Shown: positions 45,667 through 53,266 of the stretch, in pieces
Layout of the letters: the number at the start of each line of letters is the position of its first letter
Numbering within the stretch: position 1 is the stretch's first letter
Origin: CAYPHA01 sp964410215
GTDB taxonomy: Bacteria; Calditrichota; Calditrichia; Calditrichales; CAYPHA01
Assembly (NCBI GenBank): GCA_964410215.1
Contig: CAYPHA010000023.1
Span: 1 to 63,025, forward strand
Direction: 5' to 3'
DNA length: 63,025 nucleotides
Notes under the pieces: generated by a model
What the model was told of the DNA's origin: nothing
The model's input: the letters and a program-made list of their open reading frames with translations, nothing else
The model's database searches: none
Position numbers and translations under genes: made by a program

Positions 45667-46755
45667 ATGATTGCGAAAAATGAGTTGGTAAAAAACTTTA
45701 CTATCGGCTTCCTTCCCATACTGGCATTTATTATTGCCGATGAATTTTTTGGTCCGCGGATCGGATTGATCGTAGCCATTATTGTCGGAGTTTTTGAACT
45801 GATTTACCACTATGCCCGTTACCGCCGCATTGAACGGTTTGTATTGTTTGACACCCTGCTGATTATCCTGATGGGTAGCATTTCGCTCCTGCTTCACGAT
45901 GATATATTTTTTAAGTTGAAACCGGCATTAATAGAAGCCATTGTCGTCATACTTTTTGGTATCCATGCTTTCTCTTCACGCCCTGTTCTTCTGATGATGG
46001 GCAAACGCTACCTGAAGGACATGGAAATCAATCCCGTGCAGGCACAGATGATCCGCAGGATGAGTGTTTTGCTTTTCTGGATTCTTCTGGCCCATACCAT
46101 TCTGATCGTATATTCCGCCTATTTCTGGAGCCGGGACGCCTGGGCTTTTATATCCGGTGGACTTTTTTATATCCTGGTCGGTGTTATTTTTATCGGGCAG
46201 TTTTTCTATAACCGCTTTTTCCGTAAACATTCAATACGTTCCGTAACTGCGGCCGATGAAGAATGGTTTGACCTTGTCGATGCAAAAGGTAAGGTTACAG
46301 GCAGAGCACCGCGAAGCCGTGTGCACGGCAATCCGGAACTGATGCACCCCAGTGTTCATCTGCACATTTTCAGTAAGCAGGGAAAACTCTACCTGCAGAA
46401 ACGCAGCACATCGAAGGATCTCTATCCCGGTTACTGGGATACGGCAGTGGGTGGTCATGTATCATCCGGGGAATCGATCGAACAGGCACTTGTCCGTGAA
46501 TCGATGGAAGAATTAGGTGTTGACGCCAGCAGGGCTAAGCCGTTATATCGTTATGTAATGCGTAATGAATGGGAGAGCGAACTGATTCATACATATATGA
46601 TGACGCATAACGGTCCTTTCAAGATCAATCGTGATGAAATAGATGCCGGGCGTTTCTGGTCGGTATTCGAATTAAAAAAAATGACAGGCAACGATATATT
46701 CACACCGAATCTTGAAGAGGAAATCAAGTTGCTTCAGAACCTGAAACTCCTCTAA
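45667..46755 (+). CDS. Fusion of YciB/IspZ-like membrane domain and NUDIX hydrolase
   Basis: 362 residues. Residues 1-185 are a multi-helix membrane domain matching inner-membrane septation protein YciB/IspZ (SLLLHDDIFFKLKPALIEA). Residues about 195-360 are a NUDIX domain with a complete box at 263-285 (GHVSSGES ... RESMEELGV) and an IDI-like lead-in (LVDAKGKVTGRAPRSRVHG; LQKRSTSKDLYPGYWDT). NUDIX enzymes split nucleoside or prenyl diphosphates. The isopentenyl-diphosphate-isomerase-like features match the YfcD type. The fusion would tether hydrolysis to the membrane. The stop codon overlaps that of the convergent phosphatase gene. Confidence 0.88.
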   Translation: MIAKNELVKNFTIGFLPILAFIIADEFFGPRIGLIVAIIVGVFELIYHYARYRRIERFVLFDTLLIILMGSISLLLHDDIFFKLKPALIEAIVVILFGIHAFSSRPVLLMMGKRYLKDMEINPVQAQMIRRMSVLLFWILLAHTILIVYSAYFWSRDAWAFISGGLFYILVGVIFIGQFFYNRFFRKHSIRSVTAADEEWFDLVDAKGKVTGRAPRSRVHGNPELMHPSVHLHIFSKQGKLYLQKRSTSKDLYPGYWDTAVGGHVSSGESIEQALVRESMEELGVDASRAKPLYRYVMRNEWESELIHTYMMTHNGPFKINRDEIDAGRFWSVFELKKMTGNDIFTPNLEEEIKLLQNLKLL

Positions 46756-48074
46756 TCTTTCCAGGACAGGCCGATGATTGAAATGTCATCCTCAAATTGC
46801 TGGTTTCCCGTGTATTTACGAAGTTCATCCAGAAGCATATCCAACCCCTTTTCAAGGGGCACGTCCCTGTTTTCCCTCAACAGGGAGACGAGGCGTTCCT
46901 GCCCGAAAATGTCTTCATCTTTATTGAAGGCTTCGGTGATACCATCAGAATAGAGATAAATCCGGTCGCCCGGTTCGAGTGTCAGTTCACAGACGTTATC
47001 TTCCCGGGGTAATCCCCATCCAATCGGCAATCCGCCTTCTTCCGGTATCAGTACTTCGCCGCTGCTGCGCAAAATTACAGGTGGATTGTGACCGGCGCGG
47101 GAATACCGGACCACCCGGGTTTTCAGGTTTATAACCATGTAAACCATAGTAAAAAAGATATCATATTGTTCAAAGGAATGTTCTTCATCCAGCATCGAAA
47201 AAACCGCATCCGGAGCATTTATCTTATAATATGGTGGCTCAGAGGCGGGAATTTTCAATAAGTTTCGGCTGGAAATGTTTGTATTCAGCATCTGAGAGAG
47301 ACTCACACTGAACAACGCGGCCGGAACACCATGCCCGGAAATATCGATATGATAAGCTCCCATGTGGTGCTCATCCAGCCGGAATACATTATAGATATCT
47401 CCCGAAACATACTGAGACGGTATAAACCGGGCTCTGAATTCCACCTCGTCCACACCGATCAGCTCCTTCGGCAGCAGGTTCATCTGCGCTTCACGGGCTG
47501 CTTCCAGATCATGTTCGATTTTGGTAAGCGCTGCCTGGATTTGTTGTTTCTGCTTTTGCAGTTGATCCTGTTGCTCCCGTATCTTTTCCAGGATCTCGGT
47601 AAGATCCAGATCCGTTAACTTCCGGATATCCGCTCGGGACAAACCCAATCCCGTATAGAGATGCTGCTGCAGAGTGGCGATGGATTCATCGGGCAAATCG
47701 TTATCCTGCTCCCATTTAAACACGACCTGATAGCGTGGAGACAATCCAATTTCAATGGCCTCGTCGATGTCAGCATGGATACCCTTTAGTACCGTTCCGG
47801 CTTTTTCACGAATATAATCCCGTACCGGTAATTTGGCCTGAAGGCTCAGGTGAAAGTTCAGCATTAAATAGCTGCGATCACGGTCCTGTTCCACCTCGAT
47901 ATCCAGAACGCTCTTTTCATCGATCGGCCAGGCCGCGTTGATAATGTCCAATGAAACCTGCTTCATGGTACCGATGATGTTTTCCTGGCAGGATAACAAT
48001 TCAAAAATTTCATCCAAACGGGATTGAACGGTATTCTTTCCCTGACTGAATAGCGGGATCGATACTATTTTCAC
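46752..48074 (-). CDS. SpoIIE/PP2C-type serine phosphatase (RsbU-like)
   Basis: 440 residues from GTG 48074, with GAGGT 8 bases upstream. Residues 1-160 form an alpha/beta domain I cannot name, followed by a coiled coil (about 165-205, REQQDQLQKQKQQIQAAL). The SpoIIE phosphatase domain (about 205-438) shows LLPKEL, FIPSQYVSGDIYNVFRLD, YHIDISGHGVPAALFS, YSDGITEAFN and FEDDISIIGL. Such phosphatases act on anti-sigma-factor antagonists in stress signalling. No partner STAS or anti-sigma gene is next to it. Confidence 0.88.
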   Translation of the reverse strand: MKIVSIPLFSQGKNTVQSRLDEIFELLSCQENIIGTMKQVSLDIINAAWPIDEKSVLDIEVEQDRDRSYLMLNFHLSLQAKLPVRDYIREKAGTVLKGIHADIDEAIEIGLSPRYQVVFKWEQDNDLPDESIATLQQHLYTGLGLSRADIRKLTDLDLTEILEKIREQQDQLQKQKQQIQAALTKIEHDLEAAREAQMNLLPKELIGVDEVEFRARFIPSQYVSGDIYNVFRLDEHHMGAYHIDISGHGVPAALFSVSLSQMLNTNISSRNLLKIPASEPPYYKINAPDAVFSMLDEEHSFEQYDIFFTMVYMVINLKTRVVRYSRAGHNPPVILRSSGEVLIPEEGGLPIGWGLPREDNVCELTLEPGDRIYLYSDGITEAFNKDEDIFGQERLVSLLRENRDVPLEKGLDMLLDELRKYTGNQQFEDDISIIGLSWKD

Positions 48075-48250
48075 TATGATTTACCTCAGCGTAGAATGCT
48101 CCTATTATCGAGAGGAGTTCAGAATACTTTATTTTCAAAAAGCGGAAAAAACGATAAATTATCCTATGGGCGCTGGATCTGTAAAAACAGTAAATTTTGG
48201 TTATAATCAGCGTATTTTGTATACTTTGGAATCAGTCATGAAAACGGATA

Positions 48251-49288
48251 ATGATGAAAGCGATTCGCATACATGAACATGGTTGTATCGGGGTATTACA
48301 GACGGAGACATGTGACGTCCCGACGCTTCGGCCGGATGAAGTGCTCATAAAGGTCAAGGCTGCCGCCCTGAACCATCTCGATATATGGGTGCGAAAAGGG
48401 TTACCCGGCGTACCCCTGCCTCTGGTTATGGGCAGCGACGCGAGTGGAATTATTGAGGAAACCGGTTCCCTGGCAGCAGAAGGCAGTCACTGGCGCTCGG
48501 GCCAGGCCGTCATTCTGGTTCCCTTCCGTTCCTGCGGCGGCTGCCTGGCATGCAGCACCGGCAATGAGAATCTGTGCCGTGACTTTCGCATACCCGGCGA
48601 GCATCTGGACGGTTACCAGGCTGAATATGTGGCCATACCGCAACACTATGTTTTACCAAAACCGGCAAATATTCCTTTCGAGGCATCGGCTGCATTTCCC
48701 CTGGCCTACATGACGGCCTATCACATGCTGACCCGGAAGGTCCGTTCAGTTCCCGGCGACACTGTTTTAATATTCGGCGCCTCAAGCGGTGTGGGCAGTG
48801 CGGCTATACAGATCGCACGTTATCTCAGTTGTGAAGTAATTACCACGATCGGATCCGAATCGAAACGTCAAATGGCCGAAGACCTGGGCGCCCACCATGT
48901 ATTAAACTATAACGAAGTTCCCATCGGTAAAACCGTCCGTGAAATCACAAATGGTGCCGGCGTCGATATCGTTTTTGAGCACACCGGTTCCGCCACCTGG
49001 AACGAAGCCCTTAAGTCCCTTAAAATCAACGGCGCGATCGTATCATGCGGCGCTACCACCGGCCCGCTGGTGCGCATCGATCTCCGCGCACTCTTCATAA
49101 AACACCAGCGTTTCATCGGTTCGACCATGGGGACGCGCAGCGACCTGCTGGAATTATGCAGACTTATCGAATCCGGCCACATACGAATCCCAATCGACCG
49201 CACATTCCACTACTCCGAGATCAAAGAGGCCCATACCCATCTCGAAACAAATCATCATTTCGGCAAAGTTGTACTCACCTTTCCCTAG
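48251..49288 (+). CDS. Zinc-type medium-chain alcohol dehydrogenase/quinone oxidoreductase
   Basis: 345 residues of the MDR superfamily. The N-terminal GroES-like fold (MKAIRIHEHG; VMGSDASGIIEETG) includes structural-zinc cysteines (FRSCGGCLACSTGNENLC). The Rossmann domain has GASSGVGSAAIQIARYL. It is a cytoplasmic NAD(P)-dependent alcohol or enal reductase; the substrate cannot be assigned. Two adjacent ATGs (48251 and 48254) compete, and the Shine-Dalgarno is weak. It is divergent from the phosphatase gene. Confidence 0.9.
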   Translation: MMKAIRIHEHGCIGVLQTETCDVPTLRPDEVLIKVKAAALNHLDIWVRKGLPGVPLPLVMGSDASGIIEETGSLAAEGSHWRSGQAVILVPFRSCGGCLACSTGNENLCRDFRIPGEHLDGYQAEYVAIPQHYVLPKPANIPFEASAAFPLAYMTAYHMLTRKVRSVPGDTVLIFGASSGVGSAAIQIARYLSCEVITTIGSESKRQMAEDLGAHHVLNYNEVPIGKTVREITNGAGVDIVFEHTGSATWNEALKSLKINGAIVSCGATTGPLVRIDLRALFIKHQRFIGSTMGTRSDLLELCRLIESGHIRIPIDRTFHYSEIKEAHTHLETNHHFGKVVLTFP

Positions 49289-49332
49289 GCCTGTTTCTAG
49301 ACGAAAGAAACGCATTTTTTTAAGCGCATCCA

Positions 49333-49359
49333 TTAAGTTAAACGAAAAGTGTTCGATTC
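49333..49359 (+). promoter_or_regulatory. Possible flagellar sigma-28 promoter before motA
   Basis: TTAAGTTA (6 of 8 to TAAAGTTT), an 11-base spacer, then TTCGATTC (core CGAT; 4 of 8 to GCCGATAA). Spacing is right and the gene is a flagellar stator, but the -10 match is modest. TTCGAT and TAATAC (from 49352) could alternatively be a weak sigma-70 promoter. Confidence 0.3.
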
Positions 49360-49436
49360 TAAGTACATATCTGTAATACAGTTAACCATGTCTTCAAATC
49401 GAAGGCCAAACGCTTGATCGTATAGCGGGAAAAAAC

Positions 49437-50234
49437 ATGAATATTACCACATTGATCGGCATTCTCATGGGCATCGGCCTGGTATCGGGAGCGATTTACT
49501 ATGAAATGGGAAGTTTTATTTATTTTATCAATCTTTCCGGGTTGATGATCGTTCTGGGAGGTACCGCAGCATCTACATTTATCAGTTTTCCGACAAATGA
49601 CGTATTTAATATATTCCGCAGTGTCTATATTGTACTCAAACGGGAACCGCCGCGCTTACAGGAGTATATCGACCATATCATTCACCTGGTTCATGTGGCC
49701 AAACGTGGCACGAATAAAGACCTCGAACGGGAGGTTCCACTTATCGATAATCTGTTCTTGCGTGACGGCGTGCAGATGCTGGCCGATGGTTATTCAGCCG
49801 TTGAAATCACAGAAATTCTTGATGAACGGATTGCCTATAAAATGGAACGTGAAGCGGCTGAGGCGGAAGTGCTGAAAACGATGGCCCGGATGGCTCCGGC
49901 ATTCGGTATGATCGGGACATTGATCGGACTGATTATGCTCCTGAGCAACCTTACCGACACCGGCCTTGATCATCTCGGAGCAGGATTATCCGTTGCCCTT
50001 CTGACCACATTCTATGGTGTGCTCTTTTCGAATCTGCTTCTGAAACCGTTTGCCTACAAGATCGAACGGAGAACGGATGAAGCTGTCATCGGTATGCGAA
50101 TGATTAAGGAAAGTATACTAATGATTTCGGAGCGCTGGCATCCTGTGAAAGTGCAGGATTACCTCAATTCCTTTTTAAAACCCGCGGACAGAAGGATTCC
50201 GAACCGATATGAATTTCAAACTGAAATCGATTGA
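49437..50234 (+). CDS. motA: Flagellar motor stator protein MotA
   Basis: 265 residues with four membrane helices and the MotA signature around the conserved prolines (TMARMAPAFGMIGTLIGLI). The large cytoplasmic loop between helices 2 and 3 (about residues 60-150) carries the charged residues that contact the rotor. With MotB it forms the ion-driven stator of the flagellum in the inner membrane. motB follows within a few bases. No other flagellar genes are in the window. Confidence 0.95.
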   Translation: MNITTLIGILMGIGLVSGAIYYEMGSFIYFINLSGLMIVLGGTAASTFISFPTNDVFNIFRSVYIVLKREPPRLQEYIDHIIHLVHVAKRGTNKDLEREVPLIDNLFLRDGVQMLADGYSAVEITEILDERIAYKMEREAAEAEVLKTMARMAPAFGMIGTLIGLIMLLSNLTDTGLDHLGAGLSVALLTTFYGVLFSNLLLKPFAYKIERRTDEAVIGMRMIKESILMISERWHPVKVQDYLNSFLKPADRRIPNRYEFQTEID

Positions 50235-50242
50235 CCGGTAAC

Positions 50243-50929
50243 ATGCAGCAGATTTCAAACAAAAAAAAATTTTCGATTTTCTTCAAACAAAAAGGCAGCG
50301 TGGAAGAAGAAGAGTGGATTGTCACTTATGCAGATATGATTACCCTGCTGTTCGCCTTTTTTGTCCTCTTATATGCGATTTCGGATGTCGATCCGTACAA
50401 GTTCGAGCGGGTTGCCAGTTCCATCGAGGCTTCAGTGGGTAAAAATATTGAAGCAGAAGACCGTATGACCCTTGAACAGGTATACACAAATCTCGATAAC
50501 ATCATAAAAGAGGAAGGATTGACAGAACAGGCCGAGGTCAGCTATGCCCCGGTGGGTGTGACCATACGGTTTAAGGGAAACGTGTTGTTTCCAACGGCGT
50601 CCGCTGATCTTTCAGTGGATGCCAGGCCGATATTTCGAAAACTGGCAGCCGAAATTAAAGCCCGCCCCTACCATGTGGATGTTGAAGGTCATACCGATGA
50701 CCGCCCGGTTACGACGGATCAGTTTCCATCAAACTGGGAACTAAGCGGATCCCGCGCATCGAGCGTCGTTCGTTTCCTGCTCGAAAACCAGGTTCAGCCT
50801 GAGAAACTGAGGGCTATCGGGTACGCGGATACCCGTCCCCTTCTTCCAAACAAAGATGAATCAGGAAATAATATCCCTGAAAACCAGGCCTTTAACCGTC
50901 GTGTCGAGGTCATTTTCCGCGTCAAATAA
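50243..50929 (+). CDS. motB: Flagellar motor stator protein MotB (OmpA-like C-terminus)
   Basis: About 228 residues from ATG 50243. A TTG at 50231, overlapping the motA stop by 4 bases, is an alternative start. One membrane helix follows the ion-binding Asp (TYADMITLLFAFFVLLYAI). The OmpA-like peptidoglycan-binding domain (about 100-228) has DVEGHTDDRPV and FNRRVEVIFRVK. It anchors the stator to the cell wall and conducts H+ or Na+. Confidence 0.94.
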   Translation: MQQISNKKKFSIFFKQKGSVEEEEWIVTYADMITLLFAFFVLLYAISDVDPYKFERVASSIEASVGKNIEAEDRMTLEQVYTNLDNIIKEEGLTEQAEVSYAPVGVTIRFKGNVLFPTASADLSVDARPIFRKLAAEIKARPYHVDVEGHTDDRPVTTDQFPSNWELSGSRASSVVRFLLENQVQPEKLRAIGYADTRPLLPNKDESGNNIPENQAFNRRVEVIFRVK

Positions 50930-51042
50930 TATCGTGCCCCCTTTCCCGCAGAGAATTTCCTGTAACTTCCTGACATATTCACCATCTAAGGAATAAAAAT
51001 AGATTGAAATGAATTCTAAAATGAAAACAAAAGGAGAATTAT

Positions 51043-51399
51043 ATGACAGAGCAATTAACAAAAGATCAGTTCTTAACGGACGTTTTTGACTATGAAAACA
51101 AAAAGGAATGGGAATACCAGGGAGATGTACCCTGTATTATCGATTTTTACGCTGACTGGTGTCAGCCATGTAAAATCGTCTCCCCCATACTCGAAGAAAT
51201 TTCTAACGAATATGAAGGTAAAGTCAAAGTTTATAAAGTAAACACGGAAGTGGAACAGGAACTCGCCGGTGCGTTCGGTATCCAGAGCATTCCTTCTTTG
51301 CTTTTTATCCCGACAGATGAAAAACCGCAAATGGCCGTTGGCGCCCTGCCGAAAGATTCCATTAAGCAGGCAATGAAAGAAGTTCTGGGCGTCGAATAA
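51043..51399 (+). CDS. trxA: Thioredoxin
   Basis: 118 residues, with active site WCQPCK (Cys40, Cys43) instead of the usual WCGPCK, and the cis-proline region GIQSIPSLLFI. It has no signal peptide, so it is cytoplasmic: a disulfide reductase for many proteins. A strong AAAAGGAG Shine-Dalgarno precedes the ATG. A terminator follows the gene. It appears to be a single-gene unit. Confidence 0.94.
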   Translation: MTEQLTKDQFLTDVFDYENKKEWEYQGDVPCIIDFYADWCQPCKIVSPILEEISNEYEGKVKVYKVNTEVEQELAGAFGIQSIPSLLFIPTDEKPQMAVGALPKDSIKQAMKEVLGVE

Positions 51400-51430
51400 A
51401 CCCTACATTATATCAGAGAATTAAGAAATT

Positions 51431-51470
51431 CCGGATGCGGTAGCACAGTTACTCTTCCGGTTTTTTTTTG
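51431..51470 (+). terminator. Terminator after trxA
   Basis: CCGGA (51431-51435) pairs with TCCGG (51456-51460), with an inner GTA/TAC pairing, followed immediately by nine T bases. It lies 32 bases past the trxA stop and just before the convergent aminopeptidase gene. Confidence 0.65.
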
Positions 51471-51471
51471 C

Positions 51472-53253
51472 TTAAATCGCTCGTGTCGCATTGGTCAGCC
51501 ACTCCTGTTCCGGGCCGTCGAGTAAAGGCATTAATTCCTTTCGAACGCGTTCATGATAGTCATTGTAAAAGGCGATCTCCTTCCCGTTGAGCAGCGATTT
51601 ATCGATCAGATTGCTGTCTATCGGACAGAGCGAAGCCGTAGCGAATGTGTAGAACCGGTTGTTTTCAACCGTCTGATCCACCTGCACCTCGATCAGGTTT
51701 TCGATACGGATGCCGTATTCTCCTTCTTTATAAAATCCCGGTTCATTGGAACAGATCATACCCGCTTCCAGGGCGACGCCAATGCCGCGGTAGTATGAAA
51801 TTGCCTGCGGTCCCTCATGCACATTGAGAAAGGCCCCGATACCATGACCGGTACCATGTCCGTAATTTTCACCGATATCCCATAGCGGTTTCCGCGCAAT
51901 CGTGTCGAGTTGTATACCAGTCGTGCCTTCAGGAAACCGTGCCATGGCCAGGTTGAGATGTCCCTTTAGTACCCGTGTAAAACGGTCTTTCTGTTCGGCT
52001 GTGGGCGTTCCCAGTGCGATGGTACGTGTAATATCCGTGGTACCATCCAGGTATTGCCCGCCGGAGTCGATAAGATAAATACCTTCGGATTTTAATTCGG
52101 CATCCGACGCCTCCGTTGCTGAATAATGTACAATGGCTCCATGGGCCGCATAGCCCGAAATAGGCGAAAAGCTTTCTCCCTGGAACAGATCCTGCTCGCT
52201 GCGAAATTCATACAAGCGTTTCGCGGCGGATATTTCCGTCACGCCACCGGCGGGCACACGTTCCTCCAGCCAGCGCAGGAATTTAACCATGGCAACGCCG
52301 TCACGGATATGGCAGTTGCGAAAGCCCTGGAGTTCCGTGTCATTTTTCCTGGATTTGAGAAGCGTAACGGGGCTTTGTTTTACGACCTGCTGATCCGGCC
52401 TGCCCACACGATTGGCAATCCATTTACTGGCCGTGGCCGCATCGATCCATATTTTTGAACCGCTGTCCTTGAGTCGGGTCAGATGATCCGCAAACGCGTC
52501 ATAGTCAAAAAGCTTAATCTGCGATGATAAGGTGGCACGATCGGAGTGGGATATTTTTGTCTGATCGAGAAAAATCCGCGCTTCATCTGACAGGATCAGA
52601 GCATAGGAAATAACCACCGGATTGTAATCCACATCGGTTCCCCTGATGTTGAACGTCCAGGCGATCTGATCGAGTGCGGATAATACGAGGGCATCCGCGC
52701 CTTCCTTTTCCATTTGTTTTCGAATATGTTGCAGCTTTGTTTCTACGGATTCTCCGGCATACTTTACAGGCCACAGCATTACAGGACCTTTCGGAAATGC
52801 CGGCTGAGCTTCCCAGATTTGATCGATCAGGTTTGATTCAAGATAAACCACTTCGATATGGTGTTTTCCGAAGAATCCCTCCATCTTATCCGCACTGGTT
52901 TTTAGAATAACCCGGGGATCGATACCTATCTTATCCCCCGGCTGTAAATGTTGTACGAGGAATTCCTGAAGAGCGGGTTGCCCGGCCACGCCAATTTTAT
53001 ACAGGGTGATACCTGTATCCCTGAGTTGTTCTTCCGCCTGAATAAAATAGCGGGAATCCGTCCATAAACCGGCATCATTCGCCGTTACCACCACTTCGCC
53101 GGCCGAACCGTCAAAACCGCTTATCCATGAGCGCCTATGCCAGACAGCGGGTAAATATTCACTCTGATGGGGATCTGTGCTCGGTATGACGTAGGCCTGA
53201 ATGCCCTCTTTTTTCATCAGAGTGCGCAGGGCGCTTAATCGTTTCCTGATCAT
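51472..53253 (-). CDS. pepP: Xaa-Pro aminopeptidase (M24B, aminopeptidase P)
   Basis: About 593 residues, the long eukaryote-like form with two N-terminal creatinase domains. The start is ATG 53253 (GGAGA 5 bases upstream); the frame to 53346 runs into the upstream gene. All five metal ligands are present: the two Asp in LIDSGGQYLDGTTDITR, His in HGTGHGIGAFLNVHEGP, and Glu in SNEPGFYKEGEYGIRIEN. It removes N-terminal residues ahead of proline, in the cytoplasm. It starts 13 bases after the outer-membrane protein stop. Confidence 0.94.
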   Translation of the reverse strand: MIRKRLSALRTLMKKEGIQAYVIPSTDPHQSEYLPAVWHRRSWISGFDGSAGEVVVTANDAGLWTDSRYFIQAEEQLRDTGITLYKIGVAGQPALQEFLVQHLQPGDKIGIDPRVILKTSADKMEGFFGKHHIEVVYLESNLIDQIWEAQPAFPKGPVMLWPVKYAGESVETKLQHIRKQMEKEGADALVLSALDQIAWTFNIRGTDVDYNPVVISYALILSDEARIFLDQTKISHSDRATLSSQIKLFDYDAFADHLTRLKDSGSKIWIDAATASKWIANRVGRPDQQVVKQSPVTLLKSRKNDTELQGFRNCHIRDGVAMVKFLRWLEERVPAGGVTEISAAKRLYEFRSEQDLFQGESFSPISGYAAHGAIVHYSATEASDAELKSEGIYLIDSGGQYLDGTTDITRTIALGTPTAEQKDRFTRVLKGHLNLAMARFPEGTTGIQLDTIARKPLWDIGENYGHGTGHGIGAFLNVHEGPQAISYYRGIGVALEAGMICSNEPGFYKEGEYGIRIENLIEVQVDQTVENNRFYTFATASLCPIDSNLIDKSLLNGKEIAFYNDYHERVRKELMPLLDGPEQEWLTNATRAI

Positions 53254-53266
53254 AATATCTCCGGTT

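Noticed and set aside
48076..48276. 66-residue plus-strand frame between the phosphatase and alcohol dehydrogenase genes
   Set aside because: No family resemblance and no Shine-Dalgarno; it overlaps the dehydrogenase start and occupies a divergent promoter region.
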